NCBI GenBank assembly: GCA_036794825.1
Contig: DAIRGA010000011.1
Coordinates: 73,335 to 137,334 of the forward strand
Origin: RZYY01 sp036794825
GTDB lineage: Bacteria; Bacteroidota; Bacteroidia; Bacteroidales; 4484-276
Length of the DNA stretch: 64,000 nucleotides
Reading direction: 5' to 3'
Shown here: piece by piece, positions 36,919-44,668 of the stretch
Numbering within the stretch: position 1 is the first letter of the stretch
Layout: each line of letters begins with the position of its first letter
Translations under genes and position numbers: made by a program
Notes under the pieces: generated by a model
The model's input: the letters and a program-made list of their open reading frames with translations, nothing else
Databases searched by the model: none
What the model was told of the DNA's origin: nothing

Positions 36919-38081
36919 TGGGGTTTTTCATGTTGGATACAGCGAAAGGGACAATTGTACATCACCGCAATGCAATGGTTGGAAGTGTCGCATCCTGAGT
37001 GAGTTAGCGATCCGGCAGCCAGTTGGTTAATGAAATCCGGTTCTTTTATCAAAGCTCTCGCTAAAGCAACAGCGTCAAATCCCTCATGCAGAACTTCTTC
37101 AGCATCTTCACCGGTCAAAATTCCCCCAACATATACCAATGGCATTTTCAGATTCTTCCTGAAAATCCTGGCATCCTCCAGAAAATATTTTTTTTTGAAT
37201 GGAACATCCGGAACCATCATTTTTCCAAAAATCCGCACCAGTACTCTCATAGCGGGATTATCAACATGCTGCGACAGTGTTTTTACCGGCATGGCGCCCC
37301 GCATGACGTACATCGGTGCTCTGCTCACAAAGCCGCCGCTCAGCACCAACGCATCCACTCCCGATTTTTCCAGCATTGCCGCCACCTGTAGCGACTCATC
37401 CATTTCCATCCCGCCACGAAAACCATCCCGCATGTTCATCTTCACCAGCACTGCGGTTTTTCCGGCTGCTGCCTTTAAAACCTCCTGAACAACCCTTTGC
37501 AGAAAGCGCATTCTGTTTTCCAGCGACCCGCCGAACTCATCCCTGCGCCGGTTGGTGTAGGGCGACAGGAACTGACTGATCAGGTAGCCATGTCCGGCAT
37601 GTACCTCCACCGCATCGAAGCCCGATTCCCTTGCCAGTCGGACGGCTTCACCGAAAGCAATGGCAATCTCGCTGATTTCGCCCTTCTTCATTGCCCTGGC
37701 AAAAGAGGGGGCATACAGGTTGAAATGTGTAGAGGCCGAAAGGGGCTGCGAGCCGGTGATGCTGCGTTTGGCCATATTTCCGCAGTGACCGATCTGAATG
37801 GAAGCAGCTGCACCCTCTTTGTGGATTGCATCGGTTAACCGCCTCAATTGCGGCACGATCTCAGGGCGCAGCCATAACTGGTGGGGAAATGACAGTCCGC
37901 TGCGTGTAACCGATGCGTAAGCTACCGTGGTCATTCCGATGCCACCGGCTGCTACTTTACGGTGATAACGAATCAGCTCATCACTCACCTCATGACTGGG
38001 GCTCATCCCCTCAAAAGCCGCTGCGCGTATGGAGCGGTTGCGCAGTTCAAGCGGACCGATTTTTACCTTTGTGAAAAGCAT
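36912..38081 (-). CDS. NADH:flavin oxidoreductase, old yellow enzyme-like
   Basis: FMN-binding TIM-barrel reductase of 389 aa, of the NADH:flavin oxidoreductase family. Seen are the N-terminal LELRNRSIRAAAFEG, the middle AVEVHAGHGYLISQFLSPYTNRR-type catalytic strand (with the His-x-x-His-like pair HAGH) and VALARALIKEPDF near the FMN phosphate site. C-terminal cysteines (GCDTSNHC... CPFRC) could hold an Fe-S centre as in dienoyl-CoA-reductase relatives, but the separate FAD/NAD domain of those enzymes is absent. It is in one operon with HldD (26 bp upstream) and the SDR (7-bp overlap). Confidence 0.88.
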   Translation of the reverse strand: MLFTKVKIGPLELRNRSIRAAAFEGMSPSHEVSDELIRYHRKVAAGGIGMTTVAYASVTRSGLSFPHQLWLRPEIVPQLRRLTDAIHKEGAAASIQIGHCGNMAKRSITGSQPLSASTHFNLYAPSFARAMKKGEISEIAIAFGEAVRLARESGFDAVEVHAGHGYLISQFLSPYTNRRRDEFGGSLENRMRFLQRVVQEVLKAAAGKTAVLVKMNMRDGFRGGMEMDESLQVAAMLEKSGVDALVLSGGFVSRAPMYVMRGAMPVKTLSQHVDNPAMRVLVRIFGKMMVPDVPFKKKYFLEDARIFRKNLKMPLVYVGGILTGEDAEEVLHEGFDAVALARALIKEPDFINQLAAGSLTHSGCDTSNHCIAVMYNCPFRCIQHEKPQW

Positions 38082-38107
38082 GGGAAGATGAAAGATTTCA
38101 AAATGAG

Positions 38108-39082
38108 CTACAAATATCTCCCCTGCGACAGGTAGTTTCTAACATAATCCGTTACCCCGTCTTCCAGCCTGCTGAATGGCTTGTTGTAGCCCGCTGATCT
38201 CGCTTTCAGCATGTTGGCTTCGGTAAAATACTGGTATTTGTCGCGGATATCTTCCGGAGTATCAATGAATTCGATAACGGGTTGTTTGTCAAGGGCTTTG
38301 AAAACGGCAGTAACCAGATCGAGGAAGGTGCGCGCTGTTCCGGTTCCAAGATTATATAGCCCTGAGGCAGCTTGATTTTTCATAAACCAGGTGAGCATCT
38401 CCACCACATCTTTAACATACACAAAATCACGCAGTTGTTTACCGTCTTCAAAATCAGGGTGATGTGACCGGAAGAGTTTCATTTTACCGGTTTTAAGTAT
38501 CTGATAATAAGCATGAAAGATCACCGATGCCATGCGGCTTTTGTGGTATTCGTTGGGGCCGTAAACATTGAAAAACTTAAACCCTGCCCAAAAAGGTGGC
38601 GTTTTGGTTTGTTGCAAAACCCATTTATCAAAATCATTCTTCGATTCGCCGTAGGGGTTGAGGGGTTTAAGATCAGCAACAACATCGTGCCGATCGTCGT
38701 AACCCAGCTCGCCCATGCCGTAAGTGGCTGCAGAAGAGGCATATATAAGGGGGATCTGGTGATGTGCGCAAATTTCCCAAACCATTTTGGAATACCCCAG
38801 GTTGAGCTTGTCGAAGATAGCCACATCAAATTCAGTCGTATCGGTGCGTGCGCCAATGTGAAATACAAATTCTACCTCGCCGGCATTTTTTTCGAGCCAG
38901 GTTGAAAAATCATCACGGTGGATTTTTTGCAGAAATTGTTTGCCTGAGAGGTTGTCATTCTTTTGCTCGTTCGAAAAATCATCCACCAAAACCAGGTTTT
39001 TTATCCCTGACTGATTGAGCCTGCCAGCAAGCGCGCTACCGATAAATCCGGCAGCCCCTGTAACTACTGTAATCTTTTCCAT
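38108..39082 (-). CDS. hldD: ADP-L-glycero-D-manno-heptose 6-epimerase
   Basis: Extended SDR of 324 aa: TGAAGFIGSAL cofactor loop (8-18), FHIGARTDTTE, and the catalytic pair in PYGESKND. The HldD/RfaD-specific features are the conserved ARTDTTE and the FRSHHPDFEDGKQLRDFVYVKDVV stretch, which is closely like characterised HldD. It epimerises ADP-D-glycero-D-manno-heptose for lipopolysaccharide cores. Its 5' end overlaps the 3' end of the amidotransferase gene by 19 bp. It is far from the gmhA-hddC-gmhB operon of this window. Confidence 0.92.
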   Translation of the reverse strand: MEKITVVTGAAGFIGSALAGRLNQSGIKNLVLVDDFSNEQKNDNLSGKQFLQKIHRDDFSTWLEKNAGEVEFVFHIGARTDTTEFDVAIFDKLNLGYSKMVWEICAHHQIPLIYASSAATYGMGELGYDDRHDVVADLKPLNPYGESKNDFDKWVLQQTKTPPFWAGFKFFNVYGPNEYHKSRMASVIFHAYYQILKTGKMKLFRSHHPDFEDGKQLRDFVYVKDVVEMLTWFMKNQAASGLYNLGTGTARTFLDLVTAVFKALDKQPVIEFIDTPEDIRDKYQYFTEANMLKARSAGYNKPFSRLEDGVTDYVRNYLSQGRYL

Positions 39083-39879
39083 AGCGACCTGTCCTTAAAT
39101 GTAATTGCTTCATTTATAAATCTTTCGGCTAAAGGCCTCGATAATACGCTGGTGGTGTCCATGCGCTCGGGGTGCCACTGAACACCGAGTAGGAAATTCT
39201 TGTTGAGAGTATCGGCCCAACCGATGGACTCGATAACGCCGTCGCTGGAGATGGCGTGCACCCTGAGCCCGTCAGCAAGGCGGTCAACAGCCTGGTGATG
39301 GTTGCTGTTTACGGTTCCGCTTTCTACCCCGCTGATTGCTCCCAGCAGTCCGTTGGAATAGACCTTGACTTCGTGATGGCAGTTTCGCCAGTCTTCGATC
39401 TGGTGAGCTACATTGGAGTTGATATCGGTCGGGAGGTCGACATAGAGTGATCCGCCCATGGCCACATTGATTAACTGCGATCCACGGCAGATTCCGAGCA
39501 TGGGCATTTTACGTTTCAGCGCTGTTTGGATGAGGTAGAGTTCCAGGGTATCCCGTTTCAGATCGAAATCGCCGCAACGGGCCGTATCCTTTTCTTTGCC
39601 GTGCCAGCCCGGGTATATATCATCGCCGCCGGTGAGCAGCAAACCATGGCACTTGCCAAACATCCTCTCCGCCGAGTCTTTCGACATGTCGTACATCACC
39701 AGCAGCTCAGCCTCCGGAGCAACCGATTTCAACCATTTGATGTAATTGTTTTTTTTGGGTGAATTGTGGATGTAAGAGACTGCTATTCTGAGGGTTTCAT
39801 CTTTCTGGCTACATTGGGGCAGGACGATCACAATCCCCAGAACAATCAGCAATATTTTGAGTTTTCTGCCAAATTTCAT
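39064..39879 (-). CDS. Class I glutamine amidotransferase, gamma-glutamyl-gamma-aminobutyrate hydrolase-like
   Basis: Peptidase C26-type protein of 271 aa. The nucleophile is the Cys in GICRGSQ (about residue 130), and GVQWHPE gives the catalytic His-Glu. This resembles PuuD-like gamma-glutamyl hydrolases. Unusual is the N-terminal signal-like segment ending in LPQC, which could be a lipobox (the Gln before Cys is atypical), so the enzyme seems to be periplasmic or a lipoprotein. It could cleave gamma-glutamyl compounds or peptidoglycan-derived peptides. A -7 element is at 39909-39902. Confidence 0.85.
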   Translation of the reverse strand: MKFGRKLKILLIVLGIVIVLPQCSQKDETLRIAVSYIHNSPKKNNYIKWLKSVAPEAELLVMYDMSKDSAERMFGKCHGLLLTGGDDIYPGWHGKEKDTARCGDFDLKRDTLELYLIQTALKRKMPMLGICRGSQLINVAMGGSLYVDLPTDINSNVAHQIEDWRNCHHEVKVYSNGLLGAISGVESGTVNSNHHQAVDRLADGLRVHAISSDGVIESIGWADTLNKNFLLGVQWHPERMDTTSVLSRPLAERFINEAITFKDRSLWKRLQ

Positions 39880-39901
39880 ATCGAGGTTTTATTTCTGCGG
39901 C

Positions 39902-39909
39902 CAAAAGTA
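39902..39909 (-). promoter_or_regulatory. -7 element of the amidotransferase-hldD-OYE-SDR operon
   Basis: TACTTTTG on the minus strand (39909-39902) fits TAnnTTTG, 22 bp before the first gene. The four genes to 36100 are tightly packed and probably form one transcript. Confidence 0.65.
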
Positions 39910-39988
39910 AGTTTTTCCTCAATTTGGCGTAAATGCTATTCGCTGATTGTTTTCAAACCCCCTGATAACGGGGAAAAGAGGATGAAAA

Positions 39989-40960
39989 TCACCCCTCAAA
40001 CGGATGGTCTTTTTCAAAATCAGGACGGTAATTATCGTTGCTGTCGAGTTCCTGAATCCATCCGTTGCGAAAGCCGAGTTCGTAAAATTTGTCCACAACC
40101 TGCTGATATTCATCAGAGTATAAAGTCCGATTGATAGGCTTGAAATTTCTCACCGATGGAGTCGGGTGGTATTGCGACATGAGTGAAATGTGCAGTGAGG
40201 TGGAAATTTCATCGGCCATGTAGCTCAACACATCGAGGCTGTTTTGCATATGGCCGGGCAAAACCAGGTGCCGGATAAGAATTCCCTGCAAAGCAAGGCC
40301 ATCGTCGTCAAGCAGCAAGGTGGAGCCTTTTTGCCGGTACATTTCTTTCAGCGAAGCCGCTACAATAGTCGGGTAATCTTTCGCATCCGAGTATTTTCTG
40401 GACAATTCAGAATCAAAATACTTGCAATCAGGAAGATACACATCAATAAATGGTTCCAGGCTGTGGAGTGTTTCCAGTTTATCGTAGCCATTGGTGTTGT
40501 AAACCGTGATTGGGTTTATATTCATCATTTTCAGCGCGTTGATGATGATTTTTACCTGTGGAACAAAATGTCCGGGAGATACAAAACCAACACCCCTGCA
40601 ACCTGCATTTAAACAGCGGATAATTTCCTGTAAAACCTCCTGCAAACTCATCCGCCGGGCTGCTGAGGGATTCTGGTTGATGCTGATCTGGTGGTTCTGA
40701 CAATAAACACATTGCAGGTTACAATGTCCAAAAAAGATGTTGCAGATACCGTTCTCGCCGCTTATGGGCGGTTCCTCTCCGCGGTGAATGCAGATGGAAG
40801 AAATATAAAACGACGCATCGCTTCTGCAATACCCCAGCTTATTGCTGAAACGGTCGGCGCCGCAGTTCCTCGGACAAATCCTGCAGATCCTCAGTTCCTC
40901 CAGGGTTTGAAGTAAGCTGTTGATATCGAGCGTGTTGATTTTTGCAGGATCGTAGTACAT
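39989..40960 (-). CDS. PflX-like radical SAM protein
   Basis: Radical SAM protein of about 323 aa from the ATG at 40960; an in-frame ATG at 41044 adds 28 residues that cover the terminator region and look unsupported. It starts with CRICPRNCGADR, an extra Cys-rich element of the PflX/COG1313 family, then the CxxxCxxC motif in GHCNLQCVYCQN for the 4Fe-4S cluster that cleaves S-adenosylmethionine. Members are annotated as pyruvate formate-lyase-activating-like, but a glycyl-radical partner is not present here. Function of the family is not established. Confidence 0.88.
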   Translation of the reverse strand: MYYDPAKINTLDINSLLQTLEELRICRICPRNCGADRFSNKLGYCRSDASFYISSICIHRGEEPPISGENGICNIFFGHCNLQCVYCQNHQISINQNPSAARRMSLQEVLQEIIRCLNAGCRGVGFVSPGHFVPQVKIIINALKMMNINPITVYNTNGYDKLETLHSLEPFIDVYLPDCKYFDSELSRKYSDAKDYPTIVAASLKEMYRQKGSTLLLDDDGLALQGILIRHLVLPGHMQNSLDVLSYMADEISTSLHISLMSQYHPTPSVRNFKPINRTLYSDEYQQVVDKFYELGFRNGWIQELDSNDNYRPDFEKDHPFEG

Positions 40961-41003
40961 CTGATCTGTTTTTGTGTGCAAGGATAGGCAATATCGCGAA
41001 AAC

Positions 41004-41033
41004 AAAAAAGCCCCTGATTGTTCAGGAGCTTTT
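41004..41033 (-). terminator. Terminator of the minus-strand T9SS gene at 41056
   Basis: A hairpin of AGC-CCTGA with TCAGG-GCT (41010-41031), flanked by AAAAAA on the plus strand, gives a T run after the stem on the minus strand. It lies just past the stop of the T9SS gene. Confidence 0.75.
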
Positions 41034-41055
41034 ATGGAATGCATTGTTTAAGATG

Positions 41056-43410
41056 TTATTGAACTACAACCTTCTGGCTCTTTGACTGGCTGCCTGAAGT
41101 AACTTTCACAAGGTAAATTCCTTTTGGTTTGTATCTAAAATCAAAATCTCTGACAACGTCACCTGAAAAGCGTTTTGCCGGGATCATTTCTGTAAAAATG
41201 AGCTCGCCTTCAGTGTTATATACCTGCACTTCGGTATTCTGGGAATAACCGCTCAGATTCAGGGCAAAAACACCTGTATTGGGATTGGGAAGTATCATGG
41301 GCGTTGGCTTAACTACTGGTTCTCCAACACTTACTGATGCATCAAGGTACAAGTTGAGATCGTCGGATTTGCCGAATGAACAGGGCGATAAAGGAGCTGC
41401 GCTGATAGTGAGTTTTACCTGACCGCTTGAAATATCCCCAGGACCAGGGGTGTAGATGGTCTGAAGGTCAGACGGATTATCGAATGTTCCATCGCCACTC
41501 GTACTCCACATCACCGATGAATAGTTGATTAATGTCGGGTTGGTAAGATAAAATGAACTTGTGTGGATAGTGGTATCGTTCCCGGCATTCACCGTAGGGC
41601 GGTAGGTTATGGTGAGCAGAAGGCTGTCTTTGGCAATTAACCCCTGCCCGAAACCCAGTGCGGTCAATTTGAGGTAAACCTGACCGTTGTCCAGGTCCTG
41701 CGAGCCTCTCAGGTAGGGCGACGAAAGGTTGTTCGGGGTGATGAAGAAACCATCGCCCGAAGTCGTCCATTGCCACGACTGGGCATATTGTGCTGATCCG
41801 TTGACATAGTAAAAAGTATCCTGGCAGACATATCCGTCGGGGCCGGCATATACTTCAGGCAATTGCACCGGGCCAAAATCAAAGGAGATAATCCTTGTTT
41901 TCCAGCTGAAATTCATGTATTCGGTCGTAAACCAAAAAACTGAATCATGCACAGGGTCAATATTCATACAGGCGTAATCACCCCAACGACTGAAAACGGT
42001 TTGTGTGCCAAAACCGGTCTGTGCTTCTACCTCGTCATAGGTCATCTGACCCAGCGGAGCATCGGCCGGCCGGCCTGTGTAGCGGATCGAAGGATAAACA
42101 TTGGTGTTGTTGGAAACCGAATAACCCAGAGCAATCGTTCCGGCGGCGTTCATAGCAATGCTTCCCATCCAGCGGTGAACCCCGTCGTTGGGGGCATACA
42201 CGCCCTGCTGATAGATTGACCAATCGGCGCCCTGCTGCTTTCTGAACTCGTACCATTTGATTCCGGCGCGTCCGTTTACGTTCACCGTGTGGTTGGCCAC
42301 CATCGTTTCGTGTGTACCGAGATTGCGGTAAGGCAGCCTGAACATCAGCATCTGGCTTAAGGCGTCAAGAGTGGCGCCGGTTCCGGGCTGCGGTATGCCA
42401 TCAATGCTGGGATTGAAGTTGCCGGGATTGATGGAGACACCCAACTGATAGGTTGAGTTGGCAGGGTTATCCCAGTCGGCCTTAAACTCATAGATCTCGA
42501 ATTGCTGATTGCTGAAGGCATTCATGGTGGCGATATAGTTGGGTGTGCCAGCCGGTGGCATCGGACCATCCACATCGCTTGGAAGAAGGCTGTATTTTCC
42601 CTGGAAATAACCAAAAAAGATCATATTGGCATCCGGATCTCCAACCAGCATCTTATCGCGCTCAAAAGCAGCTACTCCGCCGCCGATAAATCCGAGTCCG
42701 TTTCCAAAGAAATTGAAAGTGCAGTAGTAACCGTCGTGCCAGGTACTCATTTTGGGGTAATCGTTAAAATCATCAAACTCAAAGGCATAGCGGTAATATT
42801 CTCCCAAAGGATCGCCGGTAGCTGAAACTGCAACCAACTGGTAGGATTTTCCATTAGGCCGCTGAATGGCAAATTGTGAAGCGACCCACCGGTCAGCGTT
42901 AACATCATAAAGGACAATCGGATCGCCGTCGTTTGATCCAGTCCAGGCGCCGATGAAGCCCTCCCATAAAGTGCTGTTGTCAACCGGTCCGTAGAGCTTA
43001 GTTCCCTCTTTGTCCCAGATAGCAAAGGATAGGTTAATCATCTGGAAGTAATGGTTCGGACCAACAGCACCGTCGGTGTCGGGCGGATAGACGCCATTAA
43101 CATTGCCGATCCCGGGAATGCTTTTTATCGGGCCACGGCTTGCTACCAGGCCCCTCGAATCCTGGAGCTCATCGTAAACTACTGCAGTTTCAGGCGCAGG
43201 TGGGATCATCCTCACCGAAGGGTTCCCGATTTCACCGTTTTTCCATTCCCGCACCCGCTCCCCTGGCAAGATAATTTTCATATCTCTCAGAGCTGGAGTT
43301 TTATCTGCATAGTATGCCTTGCGGATTATTTTTGGCGACATAACTTCCTGGGCGCCGGCAGGATAAATGAGTCCAATTAGCAGTGCAGTTATTAAAAGCA
43401 GCGTTCTCAT
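41056..43410 (-). CDS. Large secreted T9SS type A cargo protein, unknown function
   Basis: Secreted protein of 784 aa with a signal peptide (1-20, near GAQE). Residues about 95-500 form a domain I do not recognise, rich in Trp, Tyr and Asp, with stretches such as DTDGAVGPNHYFQMIN (also found in other Bacteroidota secreted proteins). Two repeats of an Ig-like module (WTTSGDGFF..., WSTSGDGTF...DISSGQVKLT) follow at about 520-690. The last 80 residues are a type A sorting domain (PNPNTGVF...KGIYLVKV...QKVVVQ). Transport across the outer membrane and anchoring are expected. The same Ig-like module occurs in the protein at 50092. Confidence 0.82.
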   Translation of the reverse strand: MRTLLLITALLIGLIYPAGAQEVMSPKIIRKAYYADKTPALRDMKIILPGERVREWKNGEIGNPSVRMIPPAPETAVVYDELQDSRGLVASRGPIKSIPGIGNVNGVYPPDTDGAVGPNHYFQMINLSFAIWDKEGTKLYGPVDNSTLWEGFIGAWTGSNDGDPIVLYDVNADRWVASQFAIQRPNGKSYQLVAVSATGDPLGEYYRYAFEFDDFNDYPKMSTWHDGYYCTFNFFGNGLGFIGGGVAAFERDKMLVGDPDANMIFFGYFQGKYSLLPSDVDGPMPPAGTPNYIATMNAFSNQQFEIYEFKADWDNPANSTYQLGVSINPGNFNPSIDGIPQPGTGATLDALSQMLMFRLPYRNLGTHETMVANHTVNVNGRAGIKWYEFRKQQGADWSIYQQGVYAPNDGVHRWMGSIAMNAAGTIALGYSVSNNTNVYPSIRYTGRPADAPLGQMTYDEVEAQTGFGTQTVFSRWGDYACMNIDPVHDSVFWFTTEYMNFSWKTRIISFDFGPVQLPEVYAGPDGYVCQDTFYYVNGSAQYAQSWQWTTSGDGFFITPNNLSSPYLRGSQDLDNGQVYLKLTALGFGQGLIAKDSLLLTITYRPTVNAGNDTTIHTSSFYLTNPTLINYSSVMWSTSGDGTFDNPSDLQTIYTPGPGDISSGQVKLTISAAPLSPCSFGKSDDLNLYLDASVSVGEPVVKPTPMILPNPNTGVFALNLSGYSQNTEVQVYNTEGELIFTEMIPAKRFSGDVVRDFDFRYKPKGIYLVKVTSGSQSKSQKVVVQ

Positions 43411-43493
43411 CAGTAAAATTTGATTTTTAATTATTTAGTAATTTCTGATTCTTTTAAAATGTTGAAAGTCAAACAAGCTAAGGTTCAATTTGT

Positions 43494-43910
43494 TCAGGAT
43501 TTTATGGCAAATTCAAAAGCCGATTTCAGTCTGCTTCTGAAAAGGTAAAGAACAAGGTAATACGGCGCCAGGATTATCAACGAAATCAAGCCTGCAAGTC
43601 CCTGATTACCTGTAATTTCGTGAATTGCCATCAAGGTAGTAACAAGCAGGATAAACGGTAAAAAATACCCGAAAAGCACGGCTTTCAACCCATGAGATTT
43701 TCGCAGTGTTACCTCTACCTGGTCGCCGATGCGGTGAGTATATGGATGGAGATTGGGGGTTTCGATGATTTTCTCTTTTGCATCCGCTGCGCTGCAGAAA
43801 CCTTTGGCATGGCAGGTGCCACAAGCTGATTCGGAAACAATACTGACAAGGATTTTGTCCGATTCGATGGCGGTAATATACCCTTTATGTGAAATAAGAT
43901 CCTTCGACAT
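43494..43910 (-). CDS. SoxR-reducing system protein RseC family
   Basis: Membrane protein of 138 aa with an N-terminal domain that holds the Cys cluster SACGTCHAKGFC (about residues 28-39), followed by two membrane helices (about 78-95 and 105-123). This is the RseC/MucC family, linked in other bacteria to the Rnf complex and sigma-E/SoxR control, and in Bacteroidota often next to rnf genes. Here it stands 15 bp downstream of an SDR gene and no rnf genes are in the window. Function inferred from family. Confidence 0.87.
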   Translation of the reverse strand: MSKDLISHKGYITAIESDKILVSIVSESACGTCHAKGFCSAADAKEKIIETPNLHPYTHRIGDQVEVTLRKSHGLKAVLFGYFLPFILLVTTLMAIHEITGNQGLAGLISLIILAPYYLVLYLFRSRLKSAFEFAIKS

Positions 43911-43925
43911 GGTTTTTCGGGTGGC

Positions 43926-44630
43926 TTATGGTGTAGATAGCGACACCGGCAATGTTTTTCCATTGAAATAGCGATGCCCGTTGAGGGCGAAATCAGCCAC
44001 AAACTCAGCCATTTCTTCCGGTTTCAGCGGAGCTTTATAACCCGGGAAAGCCTCTGCCAGCATTTCGGTCTGCACGGCGCCAAAGGCCAGGCAGTTCACC
44101 CTGATTCCCTTTTCTTTGAGCTCTTCGGCCATGGCTTCGGTGAGGATTACCACGGCGCCTTTGGATGCACTGTAAAGGCTGAGACCCGGGAACTTCGCAC
44201 TGCCCTGAACGCCGCCCATGCTGGCAACGTTGACAATATGTGCCGGCTGGCTGAAATGATCCAGCAGCAACTGGCTGATTCGGAACAGGGATTTTACATT
44301 TACACCAAACATGGCGTCAAAGTCCTGACCGGTCAGCTCCCCGAAGGGTTTGTTGATTAAAAGTCCTGCGTTATTCACCAGAATATTTACATTGCCCAGC
44401 GAAGTTTCGACCAGTTCTGAAAGTATTTTGCCGGCATCCGCATTTTGAAGATCGAACGGAAAGGGAATCACTTCCGATTCCGGATTGATTTGATGGCATT
44501 CCTCTCTGAGTCTTTCGAGATGCTGGTGATTACGGGCTGTAGCGATGATTCTATGGTTACCGCTGCGGGCCAGGTTTTTAACCAGTGCAAAGCCAATACC
44601 CCGGCTGGCGCCCGTTACTACGATGTTCAT
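43926..44630 (-). CDS. Short-chain dehydrogenase/reductase, 3-oxoacyl-ACP-reductase-like
   Basis: Classical SDR of 234 aa: TGASRGIG at residues 6-13, NNAG, catalytic Ser in NVASMGG, and YSASK. It looks like FabG-type or sepiapterin-reductase-type reductases, which need NADPH. It is followed 15 bp later by the RseC-family gene, with a shared promoter -7 element at 44664-44657. Substrate unknown. Confidence 0.85.
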   Translation of the reverse strand: MNIVVTGASRGIGFALVKNLARSGNHRIIATARNHQHLERLREECHQINPESEVIPFPFDLQNADAGKILSELVETSLGNVNILVNNAGLLINKPFGELTGQDFDAMFGVNVKSLFRISQLLLDHFSQPAHIVNVASMGGVQGSAKFPGLSLYSASKGAVVILTEAMAEELKEKGIRVNCLAFGAVQTEMLAEAFPGYKAPLKPEEMAEFVADFALNGHRYFNGKTLPVSLSTP

Positions 44631-44656
44631 GAATTGAGAATGTGTGAATAAGGCGG

Positions 44657-44664
44657 CAAAAGTA
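44657..44664 (-). promoter_or_regulatory. -7 element of the SDR-RseC unit
   Basis: TACTTTTG on the minus strand (44664-44657) fits TAnnTTTG, 26 bp before the SDR start at 44630. It lies in the short gap after the stop of the upstream T9SS gene. Confidence 0.6.
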
Positions 44665-44668
44665 AATT

